A stretch of DNA of 64,000 nt from Saccharicrinis sp963667815. Its GTDB lineage: Bacteria; Bacteroidota; Bacteroidia; Bacteroidales; Marinilabiliaceae. The DNA is taken from NCBI GenBank assembly GCA_963667815.1, contig OY764020.1. One strand, given 5' to 3'. The notes under the pieces are model-generated. The model ran no database searches, had not been told where the DNA came from, and saw nothing but the letters and a program-made list of their open reading frames with translations. A program made the translations under genes and the position numbers. Below, in pieces: positions 37,796 through 45,897 of this stretch (the first letter of the stretch is position 1; each line of letters begins with the position of its first letter).

Positions 37796-39499
37796 ATGAG
37801 ATACATATATGTTGTAATAGCATTAATGATTTTAATCAGTACAAATGCTCAAAAAGCTGTTTTGCCCTATCTTGAAAAAACACAAGGTAAAACAGAGATA
37901 ATCGTTAACGGGAATCCTTTTTTGATGTTTTCAGGTGAACTCCATAATTCAAGTGCGGGGAGTGCACATTATATGAGTCCGATTTGGAAACGGATGAAGG
38001 AAAATAACCTTAATACTGTTATTGCGCCAGTTTGCTGGGAATTAATAGAACCCACTGAAGGTAAGTTTGATTTTTCGCTTGTGGATAGTATGATAATTGG
38101 TGCTCGCCAACAGGATTTAAAACTCGTAATCCTTTGGTTTGGCAGTTGGAAAAATGGTAAGTCTACCTATGTGCCGGAATGGGTGAAAAGGAATTCGGAT
38201 AAATATCCTTTGATGTTTTCTAAAAGCAGAAGGACACTCAATACTTTAAGCACCTTTGGTGATAATTCATTACAAGCAGATAAAAAGGCATTTGGAAAAT
38301 TAATGGGTCATATTAAAAAAGTTGATAGTAAAGAACAGACTGTTATTATGGTTCAGGTTCAAAACGAAGTTGGCATCCTGGGATCACCAAGAGATTATAG
38401 TGAGCAGGCAACAGAAGCCTTTAATGGTCCGGTTCCTGCGGAATTAATGACTTATTTGCAAGATAATAAAGAAAGCTTGTATCCGGCTTTGCTAACGGCT
38501 TGGGAAACCAATGGTTTTAAAACTACCGGTACATGGGAAGAAGTTTTTGGTAAAGGAGAAAAGTACAGGGGTGAAGAGTGGAAGACAAATTTTGGCTATT
38601 ATACCGAAGAGTTGTTTATGGCCTGGAACCTGGCAAAATATATTGGAGAAGTAACCCAAAAAGGAAAGGATGAATATGCATTGCCTATGTTTGCCAATGC
38701 CTGGATTAAGCAACCAAGGGCTATCAATCCGGGTAAATATCCATCAGGTGGTCCGTTGCCCCAAGTTATTGATGTATGGAGGGCTGCTGCCCCTGCCATT
38801 GATTTTATTGCTTGTGATATATATGCTGTTGAGGAATTTGATTGGGTATGTGAAGAGTTTGCAAAATCAAATAATCCTGTTTTTATACCGGAAACAACTC
38901 CTACTGTAGGCGGTTCAGCTAGGGCCTTATATGCTTTTGGAAAATATGATGCACTTTGTTATGCCCCTTTTGGAATTGATGGATATGGATTATTTAACTC
39001 AGCTGATGTTAATGATAAATCATTAAAAAAAGTTTATGGGTGTCTGACTGATATTAAAGATTATATCAGTCAATATAGGAATACCGATAATATGACAGCC
39101 CTTTATATTGGTGAAGGAGAAAAGGCTACCGATGTGGATATGGGAGATTATACAGTTTATATGTCAAGGTTTTCATCGGCAGGCTTGTTTAAGCAAACTG
39201 GAGGACGCTTTGGTATTGAAGGAGAAGAAGACCGCAGTCCGGCTGGGCTAATTATTATTAAGCTTAGTAACGATGAATTTTTGGTAGCAGGAGGAGTTGG
39301 AGGTATTCAAATTTCAGTAGGAGTATCTAAATCAAATAAGGCTGTTAATGCAGGTTATGCCTCAGTTGATGAAGTGACTTTTGATGATAAGGGTAAAATG
39401 AAATTACACCGCCTGAATGGAGATGAAACGGCTTTGGGTGGAGCTATAATTAAACCGGGAGAAGTAAAAGTATTTAAAATTAAAATGTATACGTATTAA
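37796..39499 (+). CDS. GH35-like glycoside hydrolase with DUF5597-type C-terminus
   Basis: 567 aa with a signal peptide (about 1-18). TIM barrel starting FLMFSGELHNSSAGSAHYMSPIWKRMKENNLNTV, typical of GH35/GH42 clan A enzymes. The acid/base Glu is in VQVQNEVG (about 190) and the nucleophile Glu in VFIPETTP (about 362). The C-terminal beta domain (about 430-567) matches the arrangement of DUF5597 beta-galactosidase-like proteins. Probably exo-acting on beta-galactose or a related sugar. It is the last exported hydrolase before the cytosolic glucuronate genes. Confidence 0.83.
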   Translation: MRYIYVVIALMILISTNAQKAVLPYLEKTQGKTEIIVNGNPFLMFSGELHNSSAGSAHYMSPIWKRMKENNLNTVIAPVCWELIEPTEGKFDFSLVDSMIIGARQQDLKLVILWFGSWKNGKSTYVPEWVKRNSDKYPLMFSKSRRTLNTLSTFGDNSLQADKKAFGKLMGHIKKVDSKEQTVIMVQVQNEVGILGSPRDYSEQATEAFNGPVPAELMTYLQDNKESLYPALLTAWETNGFKTTGTWEEVFGKGEKYRGEEWKTNFGYYTEELFMAWNLAKYIGEVTQKGKDEYALPMFANAWIKQPRAINPGKYPSGGPLPQVIDVWRAAAPAIDFIACDIYAVEEFDWVCEEFAKSNNPVFIPETTPTVGGSARALYAFGKYDALCYAPFGIDGYGLFNSADVNDKSLKKVYGCLTDIKDYISQYRNTDNMTALYIGEGEKATDVDMGDYTVYMSRFSSAGLFKQTGGRFGIEGEEDRSPAGLIIIKLSNDEFLVAGGVGGIQISVGVSKSNKAVNAGYASVDEVTFDDKGKMKLHRLNGDETALGGAIIKPGEVKVFKIKMYTY

Positions 39500-39530
39500 T
39501 AAAGTATGAAGCTTTAAATATTTAAAGATA

Positions 39531-40373
39531 ATGATCAATTTAAATTTAAAAGATAGGGTTGCAGTTATCACCGGGGGCGGTGGAGTATTATGTTCTACAA
39601 TTGCAAAAGACATGGCTTCCCATGGAGTGAAAACAGCCATTTTAGACTTAAACCTGGAAGCAGCAGAAAAAATTGCCAACGAAATAAAAGAAACTTACGG
39701 TGTTGAGTCTGTTGGTATCTCAGCTAATGTTCTTAATAAAGAGTCATTGGAAGAAGCCTTAAACGAGATTCATGAAAAATTAGGAACTGTTGATTACCTT
39801 TTAAATGGTGCCGGAGGTAATGCCGCTTCAGCAACTACTCAGGCTGAGTTTTTAACCGAAGAATATTTGGATAATCTGGATGCCACATTCTTTGGACTAC
39901 AAATGGATGGTTTTGACAAAGTGTTTGCTTTAAACTTCCAGGGAACCTTATTGCCATCAATGGTATTTGCAAAAGATATGTTAGCTAAAAATGATGGAGC
40001 TATTGTAAATGTGTCATCTATGAATTCCTATACTCCATTAACAAAAATACCTGCTTACTCAGCCGCAAAAGCAGCAGTCAATAATTTTACACAGTGGCTA
40101 GCAGTTCACTTTGCTAAAACAGGAATAAGAGTAAACGCTATTGCTCCCGGATTTTTATTGACCAACCAAAACCGTTTTTTATTAATTGACGAAAAAACTG
40201 GTGAAGCTACTCCTAGAGGACATAAGATAATCACAAATACTCCGATGGAACGTTATGGAGAACCAGAAGAATTATCAGGAACAGTGCTTTATTTAATGTC
40301 AGACTGGGCTAAATTCATTACAGGAGTAGTTGTACCTGTTGATGGTGGATTTAGTGCATATTCTGGAGTTTAA
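39531..40373 (+). CDS. SDR-type D-mannonate oxidoreductase (fructuronate reductase)
   Basis: 280 aa, cytosolic. Rossmann motif TGGGGVLCSTIA (about 14-25), NGAGG (about 91-95), NVSSMNSYTPL, YSAAKAA (catalytic Tyr and Lys, about 173-177), and a C-terminus DWAKFITGVVVPVDGGFSAYSGV typical of SDRs. The insert EYLDNLDATFFGLQMDGFDKVFALNFQGTLLPS is characteristic of the Bacteroidota SDR that replaces UxuB. It reduces D-fructuronate to D-mannonate. It is followed directly by uxuA, the next step, so the pair handles glucuronate released by the GH2 enzyme. No uxuC isomerase is in the window. Confidence 0.85.
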   Translation: MINLNLKDRVAVITGGGGVLCSTIAKDMASHGVKTAILDLNLEAAEKIANEIKETYGVESVGISANVLNKESLEEALNEIHEKLGTVDYLLNGAGGNAASATTQAEFLTEEYLDNLDATFFGLQMDGFDKVFALNFQGTLLPSMVFAKDMLAKNDGAIVNVSSMNSYTPLTKIPAYSAAKAAVNNFTQWLAVHFAKTGIRVNAIAPGFLLTNQNRFLLIDEKTGEATPRGHKIITNTPMERYGEPEELSGTVLYLMSDWAKFITGVVVPVDGGFSAYSGV

Positions 40374-40390
40374 TAAGAGGCCCCTCTCAA

Positions 40391-40408
40391 TCTCCCCAAA
40401 TGGGGAGA
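40391..40408. other. Short hairpin between the mannonate oxidoreductase and uxuA genes
   Basis: Stem TCTCCCCA / TGGGGAGA with loop AA, inside CCCTCTCAA...GAGAGGC. No T-run. Probably a small dispersed repeat or RNA-processing hairpin rather than a terminator. Confidence 0.4.
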
Positions 40409-40462
40409 GGCTGATTTACAGCTTACTTTTGTATAAAGTGAATAATAATTAATAGCTCAAAA

Positions 40463-41650
40463 ATGATTGAACAAACATGGCGTTGGTATGGTCCTAACGA
40501 TCGTATCACATTAAAAGATATCAGACAAACAGGGGCAACAGGTATTGTTACTGCTTTGCACCATATACCTAACGGTGAAGTTTGGACTGTAGAAGAGATT
40601 GAAAAACGTAAAAAGGAAGTGGCTGATGCCGGTTTAATATGGTCTGTAGTTGAGAGTGTACCTGTACATGAAGATATTAAAAAGCAAACAGGCAATTGGG
40701 AATTATATATAAAAAACTACCAGGAGTCATTAATAAATCTTGGAGCCTGTGGTATTTATACTGTATGCTATAATTTTATGCCGGTATTGGATTGGTCAAG
40801 AACTAACTTAAATAGTGAGTTTGCAGATGGTTCATTGGCTTTAAAGTATGATCAGAAAGTATTTGCTGCCTTTGATATTTATATTTTAAAACGTCCGGGA
40901 GCTGAAAAAGACTATAGCGAAAAAATTGTTAAAGAAGCAACAGCGTATTTCAAAAACATGAATGCTGAAGAAATTGAAACATTAACAAATAATGTTATCA
41001 AAGGATTACCAGGTGCAGAAGAGAGCTATACTCTTGAGCAATTTCAGGCAGTATTGGATGGATACAAGGATATTGATGATGCTAAATTACGTAAGCATTT
41101 ACTCGATTTTCTAAGTGCTATCATTCCTGTAGCAGAACAAGCAGGTATTAGAATGGCGATTCACCCTGATGATCCACCATGGGGTCTTTTAGGATTACCT
41201 CGCGTAGTAAGTACAATCGATGATGCTAAAACCATTGTTAATCATATTGACTCTGTTTCAAATGGAGTTACACTGTGTACCGGCTCATGGGGAGCTGGGC
41301 ACTTCAATGATCTGTCACAAATGGCTAAAACTTTAGCTACTCGTATTAATTTTGCTCATTTACGAAATGTAAAAAGAGATACTGATTATAACTTCAATGA
41401 AGATTACTTATTTGAAGGAGATGTAGATATCTACGAGGTTTTAAAAACAATTGTTGTAGAAGAAGAAAGAAGGAAGCAGGAAGGAAGAAATGATTTTTCA
41501 ATTCCTGTACGTCCCGACCATGGAAACCAAATGTTAGGAGATATAGGTCAGCCAAATAATCCGGGCTATTCTTTATATGGAAGAATGAAAGGATTGGCTG
41601 AAATCAGAGGTCTTGAACTTGGTATTAGAAGAAGTATTTTGAATTCTTAA
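40463..41650 (+). CDS. uxuA: Mannonate dehydratase
   Basis: 395 aa, cytosolic, full length for UxuA. The start MIEQTWRWYGPNDRITLKDIRQTGATGIVTALHHIPNG is diagnostic. The metal-site segments are present: His in MAIHPDDPPW, Cys in LCTGSWGAG, His in FAHLRNVKRD, and Asp in RPDHGNQMLGD near the C-terminus. It dehydrates D-mannonate to 2-keto-3-deoxygluconate. It follows the SDR mannonate oxidoreductase by 90 bp and closes the co-directional hydrolase run. Confidence 0.97.
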   Translation: MIEQTWRWYGPNDRITLKDIRQTGATGIVTALHHIPNGEVWTVEEIEKRKKEVADAGLIWSVVESVPVHEDIKKQTGNWELYIKNYQESLINLGACGIYTVCYNFMPVLDWSRTNLNSEFADGSLALKYDQKVFAAFDIYILKRPGAEKDYSEKIVKEATAYFKNMNAEEIETLTNNVIKGLPGAEESYTLEQFQAVLDGYKDIDDAKLRKHLLDFLSAIIPVAEQAGIRMAIHPDDPPWGLLGLPRVVSTIDDAKTIVNHIDSVSNGVTLCTGSWGAGHFNDLSQMAKTLATRINFAHLRNVKRDTDYNFNEDYLFEGDVDIYEVLKTIVVEEERRKQEGRNDFSIPVRPDHGNQMLGDIGQPNNPGYSLYGRMKGLAEIRGLELGIRRSILNS

Positions 41651-41936
41651 TATTAACTTTTTGTGTGGATTTAGCAGCGGGAATTTTAGTTTGCACAATG
41701 GGATACCATAAAAAAATGATACGGGGTTATTTTAAGCAACTAAGTTCCTGCTGTTTCTTTTAGATAAAAAGAAGAATAACATTATAAGTTTAAAAGTTTT
41801 AGTTTGATATTAATCTGTTACGAGTGTGTATAATTAATTGAGACATGCTTTTATGTCTTATTAAATAATCAGGACATATTAATAGTATATGCCTTGTATT
41901 ATTGTTATGAAGTTTAAAAATCTAGAATCTAAAAAA

Positions 41937-42932
41937 ATGAAAAAAATCATATTACTCACTCTTTTATTTATTACATGCATAAACACTTCAAAACTTTATG
42001 CTCAAAAAACCTCAACTCATATCGGCTTTATATTGGCTAATCTTTACTCAGAGCGGTGGCATAAGGATATGAATTATTTTGAGGAAAAAGTGAATCAGTT
42101 GGGAGGGAAAGTTACGTTTATTGATTGTTTTGATAATTCAGAAGAGCAATTAAAAGCAGTTCATAAATTAATTGATTTAAAGGTTGATTGCATTGTATTT
42201 GTGCCAATTAATATAACTGATACTGCTATTGTAAATGTTTCACATCAAGCTAAAATTCCAATTATATGTTATGATAGATTTGTAAATTCTCAGAATGTAG
42301 ATCTTTATGTGACCTTTGATAGTGAGGAGGTTGGGCATAAGATGGCAAGGAGTGTTGTTGATAATTTATCGGAAGGAAATATACTTTTTGTATCTGGTCC
42401 AACATCTGATTTTAATAGTACCCTAATAAGAAAAGGGGTTTATGGCGAATTGAGAAATTACAAGGAAAATTTTAATATTAAAAAAGTCAATGTAAACGAT
42501 TGGAGCGAAATTAGTGCCTTTATGACCGTTCAGGATTATGTAAGCGAGAATCAGTTTGAACCAGATGCCATAATTTGTTCATCAGATATATTAGCAAGCG
42601 GAGTTATATATTTATTGGAAGAGAAAGGATTGTTGGGTAAAGTATTAGTAACCGGTCAGGATGGAAACTTGAATATTTGTCAGCAAATAATCAAGGGGAA
42701 TGTATTGATGACCGTGTATAAATCGAATAAAATTCTAGCTTATTCAACAGCTTCAGCAGCTATGAAATTAGCTAAGGATTGTGATGTGTCGGGTATGTAC
42801 TCAGATAATTATTTTATGAATATTCCTTCTATTAAAAAGGAAACTACAGTAATAAATAAAGATAATATTGAGGAGATTATGTCTTTGCTGGATACTTATT
42901 CAAAAGAAGAACTTCATGGCATAACCAATTAA
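41937..42932 (+). CDS. Periplasmic sugar-binding protein (XylF/RbsB type), no ABC partner
   Basis: About 331 aa from the ATG at 41937, which gives a clean signal peptide (MKKIILLTLLFITCINTSKLYAQ); an ATG at 41889 would add 16 residues before it. Type I periplasmic binding fold: THIGFILANLYSERWHKDMNYFEE, DCIVFVPINITDTAIVNVSHQAKIPIICYDRF, NILFVSGPTSDFNS, VTGQDGN. This matches xylose/ribose-binding proteins. No permease or ATPase is nearby, so it may act as a sensor or as a loose periplasmic binding protein. It lies between the hydrolase run and pfkA. Confidence 0.82.
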   Translation: MKKIILLTLLFITCINTSKLYAQKTSTHIGFILANLYSERWHKDMNYFEEKVNQLGGKVTFIDCFDNSEEQLKAVHKLIDLKVDCIVFVPINITDTAIVNVSHQAKIPIICYDRFVNSQNVDLYVTFDSEEVGHKMARSVVDNLSEGNILFVSGPTSDFNSTLIRKGVYGELRNYKENFNIKKVNVNDWSEISAFMTVQDYVSENQFEPDAIICSSDILASGVIYLLEEKGLLGKVLVTGQDGNLNICQQIIKGNVLMTVYKSNKILAYSTASAAMKLAKDCDVSGMYSDNYFMNIPSIKKETTVINKDNIEEIMSLLDTYSKEELHGITN

Positions 42933-42967
42933 TCAAAGTAAGTACACAATACTATAATGAAAATAAG

Positions 42968-43951
42968 ATGAACCAAATTATAAAGAAAATTGGAGTACTT
43001 ACCTCAGGAGGAGATGCCCCTGGTATGAATGCAGCCATCAGAGCAGTAGTAAGAAAGTGTGTATATGAAAATATTGAAGTTGTAGGAATTATAAAAGGTT
43101 ATCAGGGACTAATAAACGATAACATTATTTCTTTAGACGCTTCTACAGTTAGTGGGATTCTAAAAGAGGGAGGAACAATTTTAAAATCAGCAAGAAGTGT
43201 AGATTTTAGGACAAAAGAAGGAAGAGGAAAAGCATATATTAATTTACAAAAACACAATATTGATGCATTGGTTGTTATAGGTGGAGATGGAACATTTACA
43301 GGGGCTAATGTTTTTAGTCAGGAATATAATTTTCCTATTGTAGGTATTCCTGGTACTATTGATAATGATTTGTTTGGAACAGATTTGACTATTGGATATG
43401 ATACCGCATTGAATACCGTAGTTGAGGCTGTTGATAAAATCAGAGATACTGCTACTGCACACAGTAGGTTATTTTTTGTTGAGGTAATGGGACGTGATGC
43501 CGGTTTTATTGCTTTGAGCGCAGGTGTAGCCTCTGGTGCAGAAGTAGTTCTTTTACCAGAAAAAGAGACTAGTTATCAGGAATTAAAAGACTTTTTAGAG
43601 AAACAGTATTCCTATGCAAAAGAAAGCAGTATTGTTTTAGTTGCAGAAGGTGAAAAGATGGGGAGTACTATAGAAATAGCTGATAGAGTCAATAAGGAAC
43701 ATCCAGAGTATGATGCCAGGGTTACTATATTAGGGCACTTACAAAGAGGTGGTTCACCAACAGTTGTAGATCGTGTTTTAGCAAGTGAGTTAGGAGTTGC
43801 AGCAATTGATGCGTTGTTAGACGATCAGAAAAGTATAATGGTTGGAAATGTTAAAGATGAAATAGTACATATTCCTTTTAACAGAGCAATAAAAAATAAA
43901 AAAAGTATTAATGAAAGACTGCTTAATTTAATTCAGGTCTTGGGTGGTTAA
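42968..43951 (+). CDS. pfkA: 6-phosphofructokinase
   Basis: 327 aa, cytosolic, standard length. Start KKIGVLTSGGDAPGMNAAIRAVVR; GGDGTFTGA (Gly after Asp indicates ATP- rather than pyrophosphate-dependent type); substrate motif PGTIDNDLFGTDLTIGYDTA with the catalytic TIDND; VEVMGRDAGF and HLQRGGSPT also present. It phosphorylates fructose 6-phosphate in glycolysis. The start is 33 bp after the binding-protein stop, so co-transcription is possible. Confidence 0.97.
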   Translation: MNQIIKKIGVLTSGGDAPGMNAAIRAVVRKCVYENIEVVGIIKGYQGLINDNIISLDASTVSGILKEGGTILKSARSVDFRTKEGRGKAYINLQKHNIDALVVIGGDGTFTGANVFSQEYNFPIVGIPGTIDNDLFGTDLTIGYDTALNTVVEAVDKIRDTATAHSRLFFVEVMGRDAGFIALSAGVASGAEVVLLPEKETSYQELKDFLEKQYSYAKESSIVLVAEGEKMGSTIEIADRVNKEHPEYDARVTILGHLQRGGSPTVVDRVLASELGVAAIDALLDDQKSIMVGNVKDEIVHIPFNRAIKNKKSINERLLNLIQVLGG

Positions 43952-44230
43952 TATTTTCATAATCAAATGTAATATATAGATAGGTATTTTGAAATGAGTA
44001 AAATCTTATTCATAGAATATTTCTAAAAATGATACCCTAATAAATATTCAATTATTGTTTTATACTAAGCTTAATAATGGTGTTAAAGATTATGAGTACG
44101 TTATTTGCAAGTTTTAATTAATAATGAGGATGTCCATTTAGTCAATATTTATTAGAAACACATTAATAAGAACTACATAATATACTTTTATCAGGAAATG
44201 TAATTGCAAATAATATTTAAATATTAAATA

Positions 44231-44617
44231 ATGGATAAAAAAGTTATAGGAGTAAAGTTATTGTTTTTTTGTTTCTGCATTTTAATAGGATGCACAACGA
44301 AAAATGCAAATAAAGGAATAGATAATGATTATTTAGGTCATTGGGAAATACGAATTAAAGAAATGCCCAAAGTAGGAGATGTTAGCTTTGATATGAATAT
44401 AATGGGAAATGACTCTGCCTATTATGGGTATTTTGTTGAGTTAAATGGAGATACTGTATTTTTTAATAAAGTTGAACTGGAAGATGAATGTTTAAATACA
44501 GAATATGAATGGGGTGGACATGAAGTCGGTTTTAAAGTAAAACTTCATGAAAATAATAAAAATATTCTAGAAGGTAGTTTTATGAGGTTTTTTGATATAG
44601 AAGGAAAGAGAAAATGA
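44231..44617 (+). CDS. Small lipocalin-like lipoprotein, paralogue of the protein at 17227
   Basis: 128 aa. Lipoprotein signal FCFCILIGCTTK (Cys at about 21). The mature part, YLGHWEIRIKEMPKVGD...FNKVELED...EGSFMRFFDIEGKR, is a beta-strand series that aligns over its length with the 127-aa protein next to the TonB-dependent receptor (FVGKWKLLVEGTPNGD...FNRVEVTD...EGSLMDMFDASGSR). One copy is soluble and secreted, this one lipid-anchored. Function unknown. It stands alone: 280 bp without a gene precede it. Confidence 0.65.
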   Translation: MDKKVIGVKLLFFCFCILIGCTTKNANKGIDNDYLGHWEIRIKEMPKVGDVSFDMNIMGNDSAYYGYFVELNGDTVFFNKVELEDECLNTEYEWGGHEVGFKVKLHENNKNILEGSFMRFFDIEGKRK

Positions 44618-44688
44618 CATTATCCGTTATGTGTTTATTATTAAACTATGTCGTGTAAAATAATTTGTTAGATAGGATAGCTTTTATA

Positions 44689-45153
44689 ATGATTAGTAAA
44701 AAATTAATTGCTTTAGTTGCCCATGATAATCGAAAGCAAGATTTAATTGAATGGGTTAAATATAATTGGAGAGAATTAATTCTTCATGATTTAGTTTGCA
44801 CTGGTACAACAGGTGCTATGGTAACAAAAGAATTAGAACAAAAGTGTAAAGAGAATAATGTTGGGCTTCCAAATATCGTACGCTTAAAGTCTGGTCCATT
44901 AGGAGGAGATCAACAATTAGGAGCTTTAATTACAGATGAAGCTGTTGGTATATTAGTTTTCTTTTGGGATCCTATGCAACCACAACCGCATGATGTTGAT
45001 GTAAAAGCATTGTTGCGTATATGTGCTTTATATAATGTTGTTACAGCAACCAATAGGGCAACTGCTGACTTTGTAATTTCAAGTACATTATTTCATGAGA
45101 AATATTTTCCTATAATTAAAGATTATAGTTCATATGTAAATCGTGTAATTTGA
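44689..45153 (+). CDS. mgsA: Methylglyoxal synthase
   Basis: About 154 aa from the ATG at 44689 (upstream TTG at 44665 in frame). The start KKLIALVAHDNRKQDLIEWV carries the His/Asp pair of the family; TGTTGAM, LKSGPLGGDQQLGALI with the catalytic Asp region, and FFWDPMQPQPHDVDVKALLRICALYNVVTATNRATADF are all intact. It converts dihydroxyacetone phosphate to methylglyoxal and phosphate, a bypass used when sugar phosphates build up. Its product is a toxic aldehyde of the kind reduced by the aldo-keto reductases and YqhD-like enzyme encoded later in the window. Confidence 0.96.
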   Translation: MISKKLIALVAHDNRKQDLIEWVKYNWRELILHDLVCTGTTGAMVTKELEQKCKENNVGLPNIVRLKSGPLGGDQQLGALITDEAVGILVFFWDPMQPQPHDVDVKALLRICALYNVVTATNRATADFVISSTLFHEKYFPIIKDYSSYVNRVI

Positions 45154-45196
45154 TAATTACTTACTAGCCGAAGATTTTTGATTTGTATTAGTTTTT

Positions 45197-45236
45197 AAAT
45201 GATTATCAAAGAATGTATTTTCTTTGGTAATCATTT
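45197..45236. terminator. Long hairpin after mgsA
   Basis: 17-bp stem with one G-T pair (AAATGATTATCAAAGAA / TTCTTTGGTAATCATTT) around loop TGTATT. It is about 45 bp beyond the mgsA stop. The T-run is weak, but the stem length supports a terminator or RNA-stabilising role. Confidence 0.6.
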
Positions 45237-45278
45237 TGAGCTTTGATGTTTTGTTATTAGAATTTAATATTTAATAAG

Positions 45279-45512
45279 ATGGTAAAGTATAGTGAGTTTG
45301 AAAATGAAAAAATAGATCGGTTAAATTACGAACTTATTAAGCAAAGATCAGATATTGAGTATTTTTCAATATTTTCAGTAAGAGGAAATTATATACAAAG
45401 TGGGAAATATCTTGTTATAGAATCCTTAAGTATGATGCCATCTGGAAATTACATTTTAATAATTAATAAAATTAATGGTAGTTGTGAAATATTTACCATT
45501 AGGAGAAAATAG
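45279..45512 (+). CDS. Small hypothetical protein
   Basis: 77 aa. Acidic/Lys-rich N-terminal helix (MVKYSEFENEKIDRLNYELIKQR) followed by predicted beta strands (IEYFSIFSVRGNYIQSGKYLVIESL, YILIINKINGSCEIFTIRR). No signal peptide or recognised domain. Starts with ATG after a hairpin terminator, so it would need its own promoter. It may be genuine, but the evidence is limited to an open frame of ordinary composition. Confidence 0.4.
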   Translation: MVKYSEFENEKIDRLNYELIKQRSDIEYFSIFSVRGNYIQSGKYLVIESLSMMPSGNYILIINKINGSCEIFTIRRK

Positions 45513-45683
45513 TAATAGCAAATTTAAAGCATATGAAACATGTATATGTTAGTTATAGGAAAATAAAATTATGCAATATGATATTTGCTGTATTATTTAC
45601 TTGTGTTAAAAGAGACGAATTCTTTTGTAGAAAGTATTTTTACAAAGACTCATTTGCAACTTTTAAGATGTTAGAAATGAATA

Positions 45684-45757
45684 GCTATCACCTGAACGAA
45701 AACAACCTTTATACAATAGCTTGAGAATAGACTTATTTGCAGTAAATGTACGATGGC
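45684..45757. repeat. Second copy of the 74-nt structured element
   Basis: Same length and 56 of 74 positions identical, without gaps, to 6171-6244, beginning with the shared block ATCACCTGAACGAA and ending GATGGCGTTAT. The closing stem is weaker here (GCTATC / GATGGC, one G-T pair). It is followed by the same type of hairpin terminator, so the two sites are copies of one unit in the same orientation about 39.5 kb apart. Confidence 0.65.
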
Positions 45758-45819
45758 GTTATGGGATAATTTAATATGATCTTCGTTTATCAATAATAGT
45801 TTAAATTCAAAGATTAAAA

Positions 45820-45852
45820 GCCACTATCAAACGTTCTGATAGTGGCTTTTTT
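45820..45852. terminator. Bidirectional hairpin terminator, loop-inverted copy of the one at 6325
   Basis: Stem GCCACTATCA / TGATAGTGGC around loop AACGTTC, then a T-run. Stem and flanks (AGATTAAAA before, TTTTTT after) match the hairpin at 6325-6357, but the 7-nt loop is its exact reverse complement (GAACGTT there). It separates the plus-strand genes from the convergent IS6 transposase. Confidence 0.8.
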
Positions 45853-45897
45853 TATGAAATTTGTAAGGTTCTCAATTTTAAAGATAGGTTATGTTTT

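Noticed and set aside
14777..41650. Ulvan-degrading locus
   Set aside because: Rhamnose and glucuronate enzymes would fit, but there is no ulvan lyase or sulfatase; kept only as a possible oligosaccharide source.
45533..45724. 63-aa plus-strand open frame
   Set aside because: Its end runs into the 74-nt repeated element and its composition is unlike neighbouring genes; probably chance.
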